The translations under genes were made by a program, and so were the position numbers. The notes beneath the pieces were generated by a model. The model made no database searches, was not told the origin of the DNA, and was given only the letters and a program-made list of their open reading frames with translations. From Hemicordylus capensis (taxonomy: Eukaryota; Chordata; Lepidosauria; Squamata; Cordylidae), in the NCBI RefSeq assembly GCF_027244095.1, contig NC_069671.1, forward strand, positions 2,046,001 to 2,110,000: a stretch of 64,000 nucleotides of DNA, read 5' to 3'. Within the stretch, counting starts at the first letter, position 1. Every line of letters starts with the position of its first letter. Below, piece by piece: positions 42,303-52,505 of this stretch.

Positions 42303-42806
42303 TATAAAGTAAATAAGATTTATTAGGTTAAGTGCATTTGAGACAGGAAAGACCTATCCTAACTGTGAGCTACATAATGAACAGGAAGGGAGAGAGATGC
42401 TCCCATCTGCTCTCCAAGAGGAAAGGAAGTAGGACTCAAGGCAGGGGTCATAGAGTGGAGGCAAAGCAGGGACAGGTAAGGAGACCCTCACTCACTACCT
42501 CTACCCCCAATGCCCCTAGTAGTCATTGAGCCAGTGTGGCGTAGTGGTTAGAGTGCGGGACTAGGACCGGGGAGACCCGAGTTCAAATCCCCATTCAGCC
42601 ATGAGACTTGCGGGATGTGACTCTGGGCCAGTCACTTCTCTCTCAGACTAACCTACTTCACAGGGTTGCTGTGAGGAGAACCTTACAACGTCACCGCTCT
42701 GGGCTCCTTGGAGGAAGAGCGGGATATAAAGTGTAATCATAATAATTAGGATAGTTGTTGCAAAGGTCAATGTGCTGGACCTCCATCTCCAACAGAAACA
42801 CAAGTA
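42303..42806. mobile_element. Probable LTR fossil, second copy, interrupted by a SINE
   Basis: Related to the element at 834-1273: 'gacaggaaagacctatcct' beside 'ggataggaaagacctaagcc' there, 'gggtcatagagtggaggc', and the end 'ccatctccaaca'. The left end is missing and a Sauria SINE sits inside it. It is an old copy with no internal retroviral region. Confidence 0.35.
42528..42747 (+). repeat. Sauria-type tRNA SINE, full length
   Basis: 'gagccagtgtggcgtagtgg', 'cccgagttcaaatcccc' and tail 'gaggaagagcgggatataaa'. It splits the LTR-like repeat after 'tagtagtcat', so it postdates it. Confidence 0.88.
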
Positions 42807-43216
42807 ACCTCTTTCCTCACCCCTGTGACGGCATTTCATGCCATGGGGAGTTCTGTTCTTCATACAGGCTCTGGGATGGGGAGCAATGAAGAAGATATAC
42901 ACTCTCACACAATCAATAGAACAGAGTCTAAACTGTTACTGCACTCTCTCAAGTCCTTTATGTTTCTGTCTTCCGAGGGGCTGTCTGCATTTCAAGGCAG
43001 TGCCAGTTAAACTCTCCTTTTGGACAGATACCAAGCTAAATCCAATTGGCTGGATATCAATTAGATTCTCTCCCCTGCTGGGAACTTCCCCACACGACCC
43101 TTCTGAGCTAGCAGCTTGCATTTTACTGCCAAGAAACCTCGGTTTACAGTGGCATTATCTTTACTAAGAAATGTCCTAGGCCATTTAGATGTGTTTTACT
43201 TCTTGCTATGATTCTG
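42807..43216. other. Unassigned sequence, no gene seen
   Basis: No repeat or exon recognised. Confidence 0.3.
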
Positions 43217-43506
43217 ATAGGAAGCTGCTATTTACTGAGTCGGTCCATCTAGCTCAGGATTGTCTTCACAGACTGGCAGTGGCTTCTCCCAGGTTATAGG
43301 CAAGAATCTCTCTCAGCCCTATCTTGGAGATGCTGCCAGGGAGGGAACTTGGAACTTTGTACATGCAAGCAGGCAGATGCTCTTCCCAGAGCGGCCTCAT
43401 CCCCTAAGGGGAATATTTTACAGTGCTCACACGTCTCATTCAAATGCAAACCAGAGTGGATCCTGCATAGCAAAGGGGACAATCCATGCTTGCTACCACA
43501 AGACCA
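43217..43506 (-). repeat. 5S-headed composite SINE, full length
   Basis: 'aggaagctgctatttactga' at the 3' end; 5S side 'atcctgcatagcaaagggg'; 5' end 'ccacaagaccagc'. Confidence 0.83.
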
Positions 43507-43566
43507 GCATATAATGTAGCCAAATTTTGTGTGGTGGCTAATAGAATTGGACTGGAATATCTAATC

Positions 43567-43702
43567 CAGGGGTTCTCAACCTTGGGTCTCCAGATGTTGA
43601 TGGACTTCAACTCCCATAATCCCCAATCAAAGGCCATTGGGGCTAGGGATTATGGGAGTTGAAGTCCATCAACATGTAGGGACCCAAGGCTGAGAAGCCC
43701 TG
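43567..43702. mobile_element. Palindromic MITE, gggttctcaacc-ended family
   Basis: Left arm 'gggttctcaaccttgggtct' with 'gacttcaactcccataatcc'; right arm 'ggattatgggagttgaagtc' with 'agggacccaaggctgagaag'. The same ends occur at 47.8/48.2 kb and 54.2 kb. A different family from the gttccctctaac one. Confidence 0.8.
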
Positions 43703-44259
43703 ACCTAATCCAATTGTTATACTTCAACATGAATGGTTAATGTTCCAAGTGTGGTTTAAAAAAAAAAATAAAAATCTGTCTACATTGCATTACTGGTCAG
43801 AGACCAAACTGGAATTTCATTCTCTTAATCTGCTCTAAATGAAGCAAGACTTGGTGATCTTTACTCATTTAGGCAATGTTTTGTACATACCCTGATAGAA
43901 ATGACTCCTCTCTCCAGATTTTGTGCCAGAGGGTGCTTGCTGCATAGCCTTCCTTGGGGAAGAAACTGATGTTGAGGTTCCCTCTAACATAGTTGGGACC
44001 GGTGCTTGAGGATGTAGAAATACCAATGCCATGTCGAAAACCTAGTGCCATAGCCATAAAGTGAGGCTAGCCTTTCCCAGACAAAACGGGGGGGGGGGCT
44101 TACTCCCAAGAAACTATGCATGGAATTGCAGTGAAATCATGATGGAAACATTTGGATGTAACTGGAGGAAGTGCCACAGAGCCACAAGACACTCCAAACC
44201 ATATCAAATACTGGTTGACGTACTGGACAACATTCTGCGTCTGCCCAAGCTTTCTCAGC
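43703..44259. other. Unassigned sequence, no gene seen
   Basis: Contains an A run at 43758-43768 and a G run at 44086-44098. No exon recognised. Confidence 0.3.
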
Positions 44260-44420
44260 TTTTTAAATTTTCAGGTTCTAACCTCTGGTTTATTTTTAAA
44301 TTTTTAAATTGTTTTAAGTCTTTGTATATGTTTTTAACTTGTGTTATGCTATTGCTAACCACCCAGAGACAAAGGTTTGGGGTGGGGTACAAATTTGATA
44401 AATAAAAATAAATAAAGTGC
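44260..44420 (+). repeat. L2-type LINE 3' tail
   Basis: 'attgttttaagtctttgtat', 'accacccagagacaaaggtt', 'tggggtacaaatttgataa' and then AAATA repeats. Nearly the same text as 38760-38890. Confidence 0.7.
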
Positions 44421-45157
44421 AGGATGCCGTGCTTGCACCCCTGCTTCATGCTTGCATCGAGAGAGATGTTACCAAAACACACCGTTGCCAAAGGGTGGCC
44501 CCTGTCCAGTTGCCTCCTGACAGAAGTGGGGGGCTGTGGGTTGTTCGGCTGAGACAGTATCTTCCTTGCAGAGAAGACTAATCCAGATGGGCTTGAGATG
44601 AGACGTGCTGATGGGGAGCTCAGTCAAGGGCTCTTGCAGCAGACGACTGCAATCTCTTCTTCCCTGCCAGAGGAACTACTGGCAGATTGGAAGTCTCCCA
44701 TGATGCAAAGCTTTCCCTTCAGAGTCCTTCCCACAATGCACAGCTGCTCCGGAGATGGTCCCTCTTGGATGCTCCTGAGATCATCTGTCCATGCTTAACG
44801 TGTCTGGGGTGACAGGCTTCCTCTCCCCACCCCAAAACATTCACTCTCCTCCGTACTAACGAGTGAGCCTAAAGTGTGGTATGACCACTGCCCACACCTG
44901 GCAATTCACCAGACAGGCATCTTGACTGCGGCAGGAAGCACCTGGAGTGAAGTCATTTCAAGCACTGCTACCATATACTACATATCATGCACAGAAATTG
45001 GAGATCAGGGAAAAAAGGAGACTGTGTGGCAACAGAAGTGCCCTTTGTGCATGCACAGAGGCCACAAAAATGGCCACAGAGGCCTGAACAAGGTTGTTGC
45101 TGGCCTGGACTGTCATTCAGGAGGCTGGTGGTGGGTGGAGATCAGGGTATTGGGAAG
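44421..45157. other. Unassigned sequence, no gene seen
   Basis: Between the two CIDEC 3' ends. No exon recognised. Confidence 0.3.
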
Positions 45158-45464
45158 ATGGGCAGCTGCCTCCTACCCTTGGGCCGTCTAGCTCAGTATT
45201 GTCTACCTTGGCTGGCAGCGGCTTCTCCAAAGTTTCAGGCAGGAGTCTCTTCCAACCCTACTTGGAGATGCTGCCAGGGACGGAACCTCGGACCTTCTCC
45301 ATGCTAGCATGAAGATGCTCTTCCACTGATCTGTGGCCCCATCCCTTAAGGGAAATGGATCTGACCACCCTCGCAGGTAGTCTCCCATCCAAAGGGAAAC
45401 CAAGATGGCCCCTGCTTAGCAAATGGGACCATCCATGCTCGCTACCACCAGACCAGCTCTCTTC
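45158..45464 (-). repeat. 5S-headed composite SINE, full length, older
   Basis: 'gtctagctcagtattgtcta' near the 3' end; the central module keeps 'cttccactgatctgtggccc'; 5S side 'cccctgcttagcaaatggg'. Confidence 0.8.
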
Positions 45465-45575
45465 CCCGCTCATAGTGGTATTCCTACCATTCACAGCCAC
45501 GATAAGTTAGAAATGCTTTGGAGAGGAAATTCTAGCAACCAGGTTGCAGGAGACCAACTAAAAACCGCGATCAGC

Positions 45576-45581
45576 TTTAAT
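45576..45581 (-). promoter_or_regulatory. CIDEC: Likely poly(A) signal of CIDEC copy B
   Basis: ATTAAA on the minus strand, 532 nt past the stop codon; no closer AATAAA was seen on that strand. Confidence 0.4.
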
Positions 45582-46112
45582 AGCATAAGTTAGCATGACA
45601 ACATTGTGTAAAATTAGACTTTACAGCCGTCCTATAGGCTTGTGCACCAGCAAGCAGCAACAGGAGACAGATGCAGACAAGGCCAGGAAGGGGTGCAGGA
45701 AAGGGGGGGGGCTCAGTGTAAGTCACCATGGCTGCTTCCTGCCTAGGGTGCATGTCGGGGATCCAGACCCCTAGCTCTCTCCCTGTGGAACTGGGCAAGT
45801 GGACCCAAGGATTCCAGCCCCCAGGCCCTCCCGACAGCCTCTGCTGCAAAGCCATCAGCTCTGACATCTTTGGGGCCCCGATACCATGTGTGTGCATTAA
45901 GTGCTGTGCAAGCGATAGCAAGTGGCCAGCCTGAGGGCAGGAAGACAGACATCAGCAGAGTGCTGCTGGTGTGTGAGGAGGCAGAGTTCTGCATGTCCCG
46001 GAAGTGGGCGCTACTAAAGTCAACCATTACGTGTCAAAGTCCGTGTCTAGGATATAGAAAGGAGCGTGGAAGCGCCCCTGTGCCGTCTGCAGGAGACCCA
46101 ACAACCAGAAGC

Positions 46113-46296
46113 TCATTGGAGCAACTTCCCAACAGGAAGGGCCTGGAGGCCGCGGAGGACCAGGCGGGACTCTCCGCCTTCTCTCTTCTCCTCCTCTTCC
46201 TCGGTGGCATCCAGCAGCTGCTGCACGTAGCCAGAAGAACCCAGGAGGACATGGCCTGTCGCTTGCATGGTCAGGAGCGTCCAGCGCAGGGCCTCT
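46113..46296 (-). CDS. CIDEC: CIDEC copy B, coding exon 5 and stop
   Basis: Encodes EALRWTLLTMQATGHVLLG, then DATEEEEEKREGG and a tail ending VGKLLQ; TGA at 46115-46113. The split Lys codon is completed by the first base. Confidence 0.92.
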
Positions 46297-49200
46297 CTGG
46301 AAAGGGAGCAGAGGGTTTGCAATGCAAGGCCAGCAAGCAGGGCTCAGAATCCCAAGATCAAGCAGGAGGGCCTTCCCCGCAGGGCTAGAAGGCAGGAACA
46401 TGCCATACACCAAGGCAGACCCTTGGTCCAGCTAGCTCAGGATTGTCTACCCAGACGGGCTGCGGCTTCTCCGAGGTTGCAGGCAGGAGTCTCTCTCAGC
46501 CCTATCTTGGAGATGCTGCCAGGGAGGGAACTGGGAACCTAGATGCTCTTCCCAGAGCGGCTCCATCCCCTGAGGGGAAGATCTTCCAGTGCTGCTCACA
46601 CTTCTAGTCTCCCTTTCATATGCAACCAGGGCAGACCCTGCTTAGCTAAGGGGACAAGTCATGCTTGCGACCACAAGACCAGCTCTCCTTGGGGCCATCT
46701 GCATGCAAGCAGGCAGGTGCTTTTCCCAGAGTGGCCACTTTCCCCCAAGGGGAATAGCTTACAGTTTTCACATGTAGTCTCCCATTCAAATGCAAACCAG
46801 GGCAGACCCTGCTTAGTAAAGGCAACAATTCATGCTTGCTACCACAAGCATGAATTGCTGGTGGGCCACTGTGTGAAACAGGATGCTGGACTAGATGGGC
46901 CTTGGGCCTGATCCGGCAAGGCTATTCTTATATTTTTATGTTCTTAAGACTAGCTCTCCTCTGTTGTAGCAGAGACAGCAAAGAAACCCCTGCTCACTTG
47001 GCAAGGATGCACCTTCTGAATGTGGTGATTCTCTTTATTTAGCAGGGGGAGAGTAACTGGCCCTGTCCACCCCCAGCACAGTACCTCCAGTGACTGTTGC
47101 TGGTGTCTGTCTTATGTTTCTTTTTAGATTGCGAGCCCTTTGGGGTCCGGGATCCATCTTATTCATTTGTTATTTCTCTGTCTAAACCGCCCTGAGCCAT
47201 TTTTGGAAGGGCGGTACAGAGATTGAACAAAAACAAACAAACACCGCTCAGAAGCTAGATAAGCAAAAGGACAGCACAACTTGGCAGTAGCTCAATATCA
47301 TAAGATGATTAACATGTGTGGGGGGAGAAACCTGTTATTGTAATCCTGGCTTAAGCCGCTAGAATCAAGCCTCTTGATATATTCTAATTTGCAGTTTCAG
47401 ACGGGAGTCTGAAGTCTGGTGGAAAAGGCATTCGCCGGCAATACAGAGGACGGAGGGGGAAAGTGCTCAGCACACACGGCTTTACGGAATGTGTTGCCAA
47501 GACAGAATTGCAATTTAAGTTCACTCGAGCTAGCGGCCATTTGCCGTCTGCAGCTCCATCCGCAACACAGCCAAGCGGGACCCATTCTGGAGAGGTACTA
47601 GGCCTGCAGGTGCTAGGAAGAGGCCATCATGGCCCGGTGGCGGGTTTCCAAGGCGGGAGTTCCACAACGGCAGCTCTGATCTGCCAGAGCCTCAACCTTT
47701 GCCACCGTGTGCAATAAAGGACACCACGTGCACCAGTTTTGGTATACACTGATGGTGTAGACCAGGGCTTCTCAACCTTGGGTCCCCAGATGTCATTGGA
47801 CTTTAGGAAACATAGGAAACTGCCATATACTGAGTCAGACCATTGGTCTATCTAGCTCAGTATTGTCTTCACAGACTGGCAGCGGCTTCTCCAAGGTTGC
47901 AGGCAGGGATCTCTCTCAGCCCTATCTTGGAGATGCTGCCGGGGAGGGAACTGGGAACCTTCTGCTCTTCCCAGAGTGGCTCCATCCCCTGAGGGGAAGA
48001 TCTTGCAGTGCTCACACATCAAGTCTCTGAGGGGAATATCTTGCAGTGCTCACACATCAAGTCTCCCATTCGGATGCAACCAGGGTAGACCCTGCTTAGC
48101 TATGGGGACACGTCATGCTGGCTACCACAAGACCAGCTCTCCTCTCCCATGATCCCCAGCCCCACTGGCATTTGGTTGGGGATTATGGGAGTTGAGATCC
48201 AACAGCACTGGGGGACCCAAAGTTGAGAATCCCTGGTGTAGACCAGGGCTGCACAGCTTGAGGCGTCCTACAGATGCTGGACGACAACTCCCATCATTAC
48301 CCCACCATCGGTCCAGAGCCACCTAGCCCTGCTGTAGACCCTGGAGTGGCAGAACCCACTCTGCCACACAACTCCAGCCCGCCAGCTGTTTTTGGACTAC
48401 AACTCCCATCATCCCCCAGCCAACAAGCCAGCAGCTCCCACAGGTCAGCCCTTCACCACTCACTTCACGATCCGCCTGGCGCCATAGCAGCGCATATCGT
48501 AGGAGATGCTGTAGCTGCCGTAGAGGGTGGCTTTGAAGTTCAGGCAGCCAATGAAGTCCTCAGGGTTGGTCTTGTAGAGGTCAAGGGTCACGCAGGCCAC
48601 GTCGTGCCTTCGGCGAGGTTTCTGGGAGAGGGCGAGCTGGTAGCCCGCCGTCTGGGCAGAAGAAGCACCGTTTCATCCTTGTGCATGGCCTGTTGTGCTT
48701 GCACGTTATCTATACACACACGTGCACTTTTTTTTTTTTTACACTCAACGTGCAGATCAATAATTCAAGAACATCGTGCCCAAGAGAAGCAGGAGATCTC
48801 TCTCAGATTCAGAGTTACCATAGGCTAGTTATTCAATAAAACCAAAGTTTGACGTTGAAATCCTACCAATTTCAAGCTTCCCTTTTGCAAGCACAGTAAT
48901 TAAAAATTTCTATTACATAGTTTCATTTAAAAAAAAAAAAAAACTTTCCTCGTGGCGACTTGCCTGCGTCTCCCCTATTAGGTTGTATCTATTTGTCCCA
49001 GAAGGAGGTTCCTTTTTAAGCCGCGGGTTTCGTTTCTTCTTAAAAGATCCTTCAAAACCCTCCCCCCCCAAAAAAATGGGAAGACCATTTCTGCATTAAG
49101 CCCCATAATGCAGCCTTGCTGTGGGGCAGAGCAGGTAGCACAAGACCAGGTGAGAGCTCTGCGGGAGCTCCGAGGCCTGCCTTTTCTAGTAAGGAACTCA

Positions 49201-52190
49201 CCATTCCATTGTAAAGAAGGATTCCTTGCACCCGCATTGGGAGCCACCATTGGGCAAGGGGACAGCTGTCCCTGGGGCAGTGGGGTCAAGGGGGATCAGA
49301 CCACTCCTCCCCCAAGTCACACCCCCCCTTAGCCTCCCACACCAAGCCAGCTAGGCGCTTTCTTTGCTCAGAGAAAGAAAGCAGCCAGCTAGTGAACAAA
49401 GCACTTGCTGAAGAGGAGCAGGAGATGGGCATGCCCCGTGCACCAACGTGCACCAGCAAGAAACACAAGGATATGGGTGGGGCTGCCAGGATCAGCCTGC
49501 CCCCACACTGCTGGAAAGCCCCAGGAAGCTGCCATATACCAAGTCAGACCATTGGTCCACCTAGCTCAGGATTGTCTACCCAGGCTGGCAGCGGCTCCTC
49601 CAAGCTTGCAGGCAGGAATCTCTCTCTCTCAGCTCTATCTTGGAGATGCTGCCAGGGAGGGAACGTGGATCCTTCTGCATGCAAGCAGGAAGATGCTCTT
49701 CCCAGCGCGGCTCCATCCCCTGAGGGGAATCTCTTTCACTGCTCACACATGGGGTCTCCCCTTCAAGTGCAACTCAAGGTGGACCCTGCTTAGCAGAGGG
49801 GACAAGTCATGCTGGCGACCACCAGACCCGATCTGCCCGATGCCCCTGCCTGCACACACCTCCTCACTTTTGAGCCATGAAATGCGGGGGGGGGGAGACA
49901 CACACCCCAACAATGCCATTCTGAGTTACAGGCCAAGGTTGCCCTGTGCTAGCGCTGCTCACCTTGACAGGTTGCCAGGACTGCCCTTTGGCCAGTACGA
50001 GGAAGACGGTGTTCTCCTGAAGCGTCTGGAAGAACTCTTCCGTCTCCACGGTGGTGCCATCCTCATCCAGGACAAGGCTGAAGGGGCCCACCACTGGCAA
50101 GGCACTGCAAACCTGCCCGGACCACAGGACTGCTCTGTGAGGAGCTGCTTCGACAGCAGGACATGGGGAAGGGGCTGGTCTTGCTAACCCAAGTCATAAT
50201 CATGGCCATAGAGGGCCTCCAGTAGCCTCAGAGGCAGGGCTCCCTGAATGGGCCATTGGCTTCGAGCCTTCCTTGGCGACTTCCCAGAGGCACCTAGCTG
50301 ACCACAGAGCAGGATGGAGAGAGAGAGAAATCTCCCCCTTCTCTCACAACCTGGAACCACGGGGCGTCCCTGGAAACTGGTGGCCAGGATATTTAGGACT
50401 GACAAAAAGGACTTTCCCATCTACGGAATTCTCTGCCACAAGATGTGGCAAAGGCCATCAGCTTGGATGGCTTTAGAAAGGGCTAAACAAATCCATGGAG
50501 GATAGGGCTATCAGTGGCTACTAGCCCAGATTATCTGAGGGCTATTAGTGGCCCATTGGCTCCTAGCCTCTGGCTATCAGTGGCTACTAGCACAAAACCA
50601 GCTGGCCCGGTTTGGTTCACGTCTGAATCGGACTCGAACCAGATGGGGCCATTGCAGTTTTGTCCCCCTCGAACCCTAACCCTGGTTCAGCTTGTGGGGA
50701 GTTGAGAATCTTTTTTTTTGCTTATCCCCTCCAGGGGGCTTCTCTGAGGCTGCAGGGGGTCCCCGGAGGTTCCCGCTCCCCTAGCCAGCCTCCATTATGC
50801 CTTAAATCGCCCCGTTCGGGCCATCTTCTGCCCTTTCTGGGCCTTTCCCACATCGTGGGAACATCAAGCTTTCAAACTGAGCCAGTTGGATATCGAGGCA
50901 GTTTGCACATCCCTAGCCTAGAGAGCTGCGTATCTCCATCCAGATCAGAAACGGCATGCTCCTGAAAAGCAGGTGTTCAGAAGCCCCAACTGGGGAGGGC
51001 TGCCCTCTCTTCCCAGCCTGCAGGCTTCCTAGAGGCTGGGCGAGCCTTGGGCCTGATCCTGCAAGGCTTTTCCCGTTCTGAACTAGGAGCTCTGCTGCAG
51101 GCGTGATGCTTCTCCCCCCAGGCCAGGCCAGCAACTAGCTCTGCAAGCAAAACCAAGGCTCTCCTCAAGTTCTCAGCAGCCTCCAAAGATCACTCCCAGG
51201 ATCCCACGGCTGCTCTGCCAACATGGGTCAATCCAGAGCCACCCCGCCCATGGAAGATAGTCTGGCTCCATTATTGGGTCCCCCTCCCCACCCCCAATAT
51301 CGGGTTGCCACATCGCCGTAATTGAGGGTCACCCCTGGATTCTGGCTCCTTCACCCGGATTTCAAAAGTGCTGCCCAGATTTTACTCTGGATCCGATCAC
51401 AGGGGAGGGCAGAGAAGGAGGGGAAAGGATACAAATCTGTCCAACAGATAAAATGCAAATCACTGGCTGCAGCATTTGACTATGCAGATCAGGCCACCTG
51501 GATTCTGGCAGCTTGAACCTGGCAACCCTACCCCAAGACCACTCACCTTCTCAAGCAGATCCCTCAAGCTCTCGGCCACGATCCCTTTGCGCAGAGTATG
51601 GTCCCAGTTGCTGACCCGGTAAGGCCGGGCCAGAGAGGCCGGTGGGGCCAGCAGCTGCTGAGTCACGGAGGCAGCCCCAGCCGAGACGCACCTGAGAGGC
51701 ACCAAGGGGGGGACGACGGACATTTCACTCTCATCTCCTTCTGCCCCACCTGCCCTCAGAGGCACTCTGACCCCTGGACTTCGGGGCTGATGCCCAGGGC
51801 CTCCATACTGCCTGCCCCCCGAAACCCTCCTTAGTCTGACCCCGATGGTGTGGTCGCCTGGCAGAGCAAAAGGATGCTTAATTTGCAGGGGAGGGGGGCC
51901 CTCCAAAAGCCTTTAGGTCCAGACTCCAGAATTGCCTAGGTGCCCCTCTGCCTGCCCTGTTTGCTAGGGATTTTCAACTCTCTTTTTGACTTCTACATTG
52001 TTTTAAGTGCTGTGTAAGTTTTAACTTATCGTTAACTGCCCAGATTGCCCCCTAGGGGGGATCTCATCCATCCGGCCCCCACCGATTCAAGTCAGAATTC
52101 CCATTGGAATGAAATCCGAAATCCGGGAAAGGCTTACCTGGACAGAGATCGTGGGGAGAGGAAGCCCCAGGACTTCGTGGCGTAATCCAT
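46113..52190 (-). CDS. CIDEC: CIDEC (FSP27)-like, copy B: lipid-droplet fusion protein
   Basis: Minus-strand gene with coding exons at 52190-52138, 51691-51547, 50112-49963, 48651-48464 and 46296-46113; intron phases are 2, 0, 0, 2, as in copy A; 239 residues. The start MDYATKSWGFLSPRSLSR parallels mammalian CIDEC. CIDE-N at about 40-116 (RPYRVSNWDHTLRKGIVA, DEDGTTVETEEFFQTL); CIDE-C at about 126-212 (KPRRRHDVACVTLDLYK, DFIGCLNFKATLYGSYSISY, MQATGHVLLGSSGYVQQLL). By family knowledge it acts on lipid droplets in lipid transfer and fusion. Oddities: a run of five Glu at 211-215, and Phe in place of the Val of DFIGCLNV. The tail ends GKLLQ, closer to mammalian ...KILQ than copy A does. No stop or frameshift was found. 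Exon 2 is one codon longer than in copy A. The promoter was not found. Which copy keeps the ancestral role cannot be told here. Confidence 0.93.
46400..46689 (-). repeat. 5S-headed composite SINE, full length
   Basis: 3' side 'ccagctagctcaggattgtc', 5S side 'accctgcttagctaagggg', 5' end 'gaccagctctcc'. In intron 4 of CIDEC copy B. Confidence 0.83.
46699..46850 (-). repeat. Composite SINE, 5' half
   Basis: 'atgcaagcaggcaggtgc' through 'agtctcccattcaaatgc' to 'gcttgctaccacaag'. Same orientation as its neighbour at 46400-46689. Confidence 0.8.
46857..46949 (+). repeat. CR1 LINE terminal fragment
   Basis: 'ggtgggccactgtgtgaaac', 'actagatgggccttgggcc' and then 'tatttttatgttctta'. In intron 4 of CIDEC copy B. 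Confidence 0.75.
47035..47245 (+). repeat. LINE (CR1/L2 group) 3' end
   Basis: 'agtgactgttgctggtgtct', 'agattgcgagccctttgggg' and 'ccgccctgagccatttttgg' with an ACAAA-rich end. The reverse copy is at 7222-7427; a sister is at 57.3 kb. Confidence 0.7.
47246..47761. other. Unassigned sequence in CIDEC copy B intron 4
   Basis: No exon or repeat recognised. Confidence 0.3.
47762..48235. mobile_element. Palindromic MITE split by a composite SINE
   Basis: Left arm 'agggcttctcaaccttgggt' (47764-47805) and right arm 'ggattatgggagttgagatc' with 'gggacccaaagttgagaatc' (48148-48235) belong to the family at 43.6 kb. The interruption is a SINE. Confidence 0.8.
47808..48147 (-). repeat. 5S-headed composite SINE with internal duplication
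   Basis: A ~42-bp block ending 'gctcacacatcaagtctc' is duplicated in tandem (about 47990-48070). The remainder is a full-length copy, inserted inside a palindromic MITE. Confidence 0.85.
48240..48445. repeat. Fragments of palindromic elements
   Basis: 'gatgctggacgacaactccc' (48274) and 'ggactacaactcccatcat' (48394) are left-arm pieces without complete right arms, just 3' of CIDEC copy B exon 4. Confidence 0.5.
48464..48651 (-). CDS. CIDEC: CIDEC copy B, coding exon 4
   Basis: 188 nt as in copy A; 50 of 62 whole codons give the same residue by my alignment. Donor GTGAGT. Confidence 0.94.
48652..49524. other. Unassigned sequence in CIDEC copy B intron 3
   Basis: Contains a T run at 48728-48739 and an A run at 48930-48942. 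No repeat family recognised. Confidence 0.3.
49525..49833 (-). repeat. 5S-headed composite SINE, full length
   Basis: 'gaagctgccatataccaagt' at the 3' end, an expanded (TC)n in the body near 49620-49630, 5S side 'accctgcttagcagagggg'. In intron 3 of CIDEC copy B. Confidence 0.85.
49963..50112 (-). CDS. CIDEC: CIDEC copy B, coding exon 3
   Basis: 150 nt, phase 0 at both ends; VCSALPVVGPFSLVLDEDG through GQSWQPVK; 34 of 50 residues equal copy A. Confidence 0.93.
50372..50600 (+). repeat. CR1 LINE 3' region, diverged
   Basis: 'ggaattctctgccacaagat', 'catcagcttggatggcttta' and 'atggaggatagggctatcag'. In intron 2 of CIDEC copy B. Confidence 0.7.
50600..50920. repeat. Unclassified repeat rich in GAACC words
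   Basis: Runs from 'cggtttggttcacgtctg' to 'gtttgcacatccctagcc'. The ends resemble the openings at 13948 and 27118. A short CR1-like terminus ('gccttgggcctgatcctgc') follows near 51045. Confidence 0.4.
51080..51540. other. Unassigned sequence in CIDEC copy B intron 2
   Basis: No repeat or exon recognised upstream (on the + strand) of exon 2. Confidence 0.3.
51547..51691 (-). CDS. CIDEC: CIDEC copy B, coding exon 2
   Basis: Acceptor 'ttggtgcctctcag' on the minus strand; CVSAGAASVTQQLLAPPASL and then the start of CIDE-N; donor GTGAGT after LLEK. Confidence 0.92.
52138..52190 (-). CDS. CIDEC: CIDEC copy B, coding exon 1
   Basis: 53 nt, the same length as in copy A. The ATG at 52190 is preceded by a probable acceptor 'ttcctgctgctccag' ending at 52216; donor GTAAGC. 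Confidence 0.85.
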
Positions 52191-52215
52191 CCTTGGAAGC
52201 CGTCTGTTTCCCAAC

Positions 52216-52505
52216 CTGGAGCAGCAGGAAGGAACCAGGACGTGTTTAGGAAAGTTTTCTCACCCGTGATTTGTGCATCAGTAAGTTGAGTTGGATCCAC
52301 CCCAAGAATTTTAGTACTAGTATTTAGAGGCCAGATTTGCCGGCCACTCTGAAGGGACGGGTCAGTGTCTTTTTTGTCCTGGTGTGGAGAACAGTTCAGG
52401 GGGACATGATAATTCAGATCAGAAAGCATGGTAGGGCACTAGGGTTAAGCCCCCTCCTCCAAGCTCCCACAGATAACTGGATCTTCAGTGAGATCCTCTT
52501 TTAGG
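52216..52505. other. Upstream of CIDEC copy B coding start; promoter not found
   Basis: No TATA-like element at a sensible distance on the minus strand. By analogy with copy A, a non-coding first exon probably lies further upstream and is not visible to me. Confidence 0.35.

Noticed and set aside
40108-46112. A third gene between the two CIDEC copies
   Set aside because: I looked for exon-like segments with splice signals and known motifs and found only repeats and unassigned sequence.
49405-50187. 260-residue plus-strand frame
   Set aside because: Antisense to CIDEC copy B exon 3 and through a composite SINE; a shadow frame.
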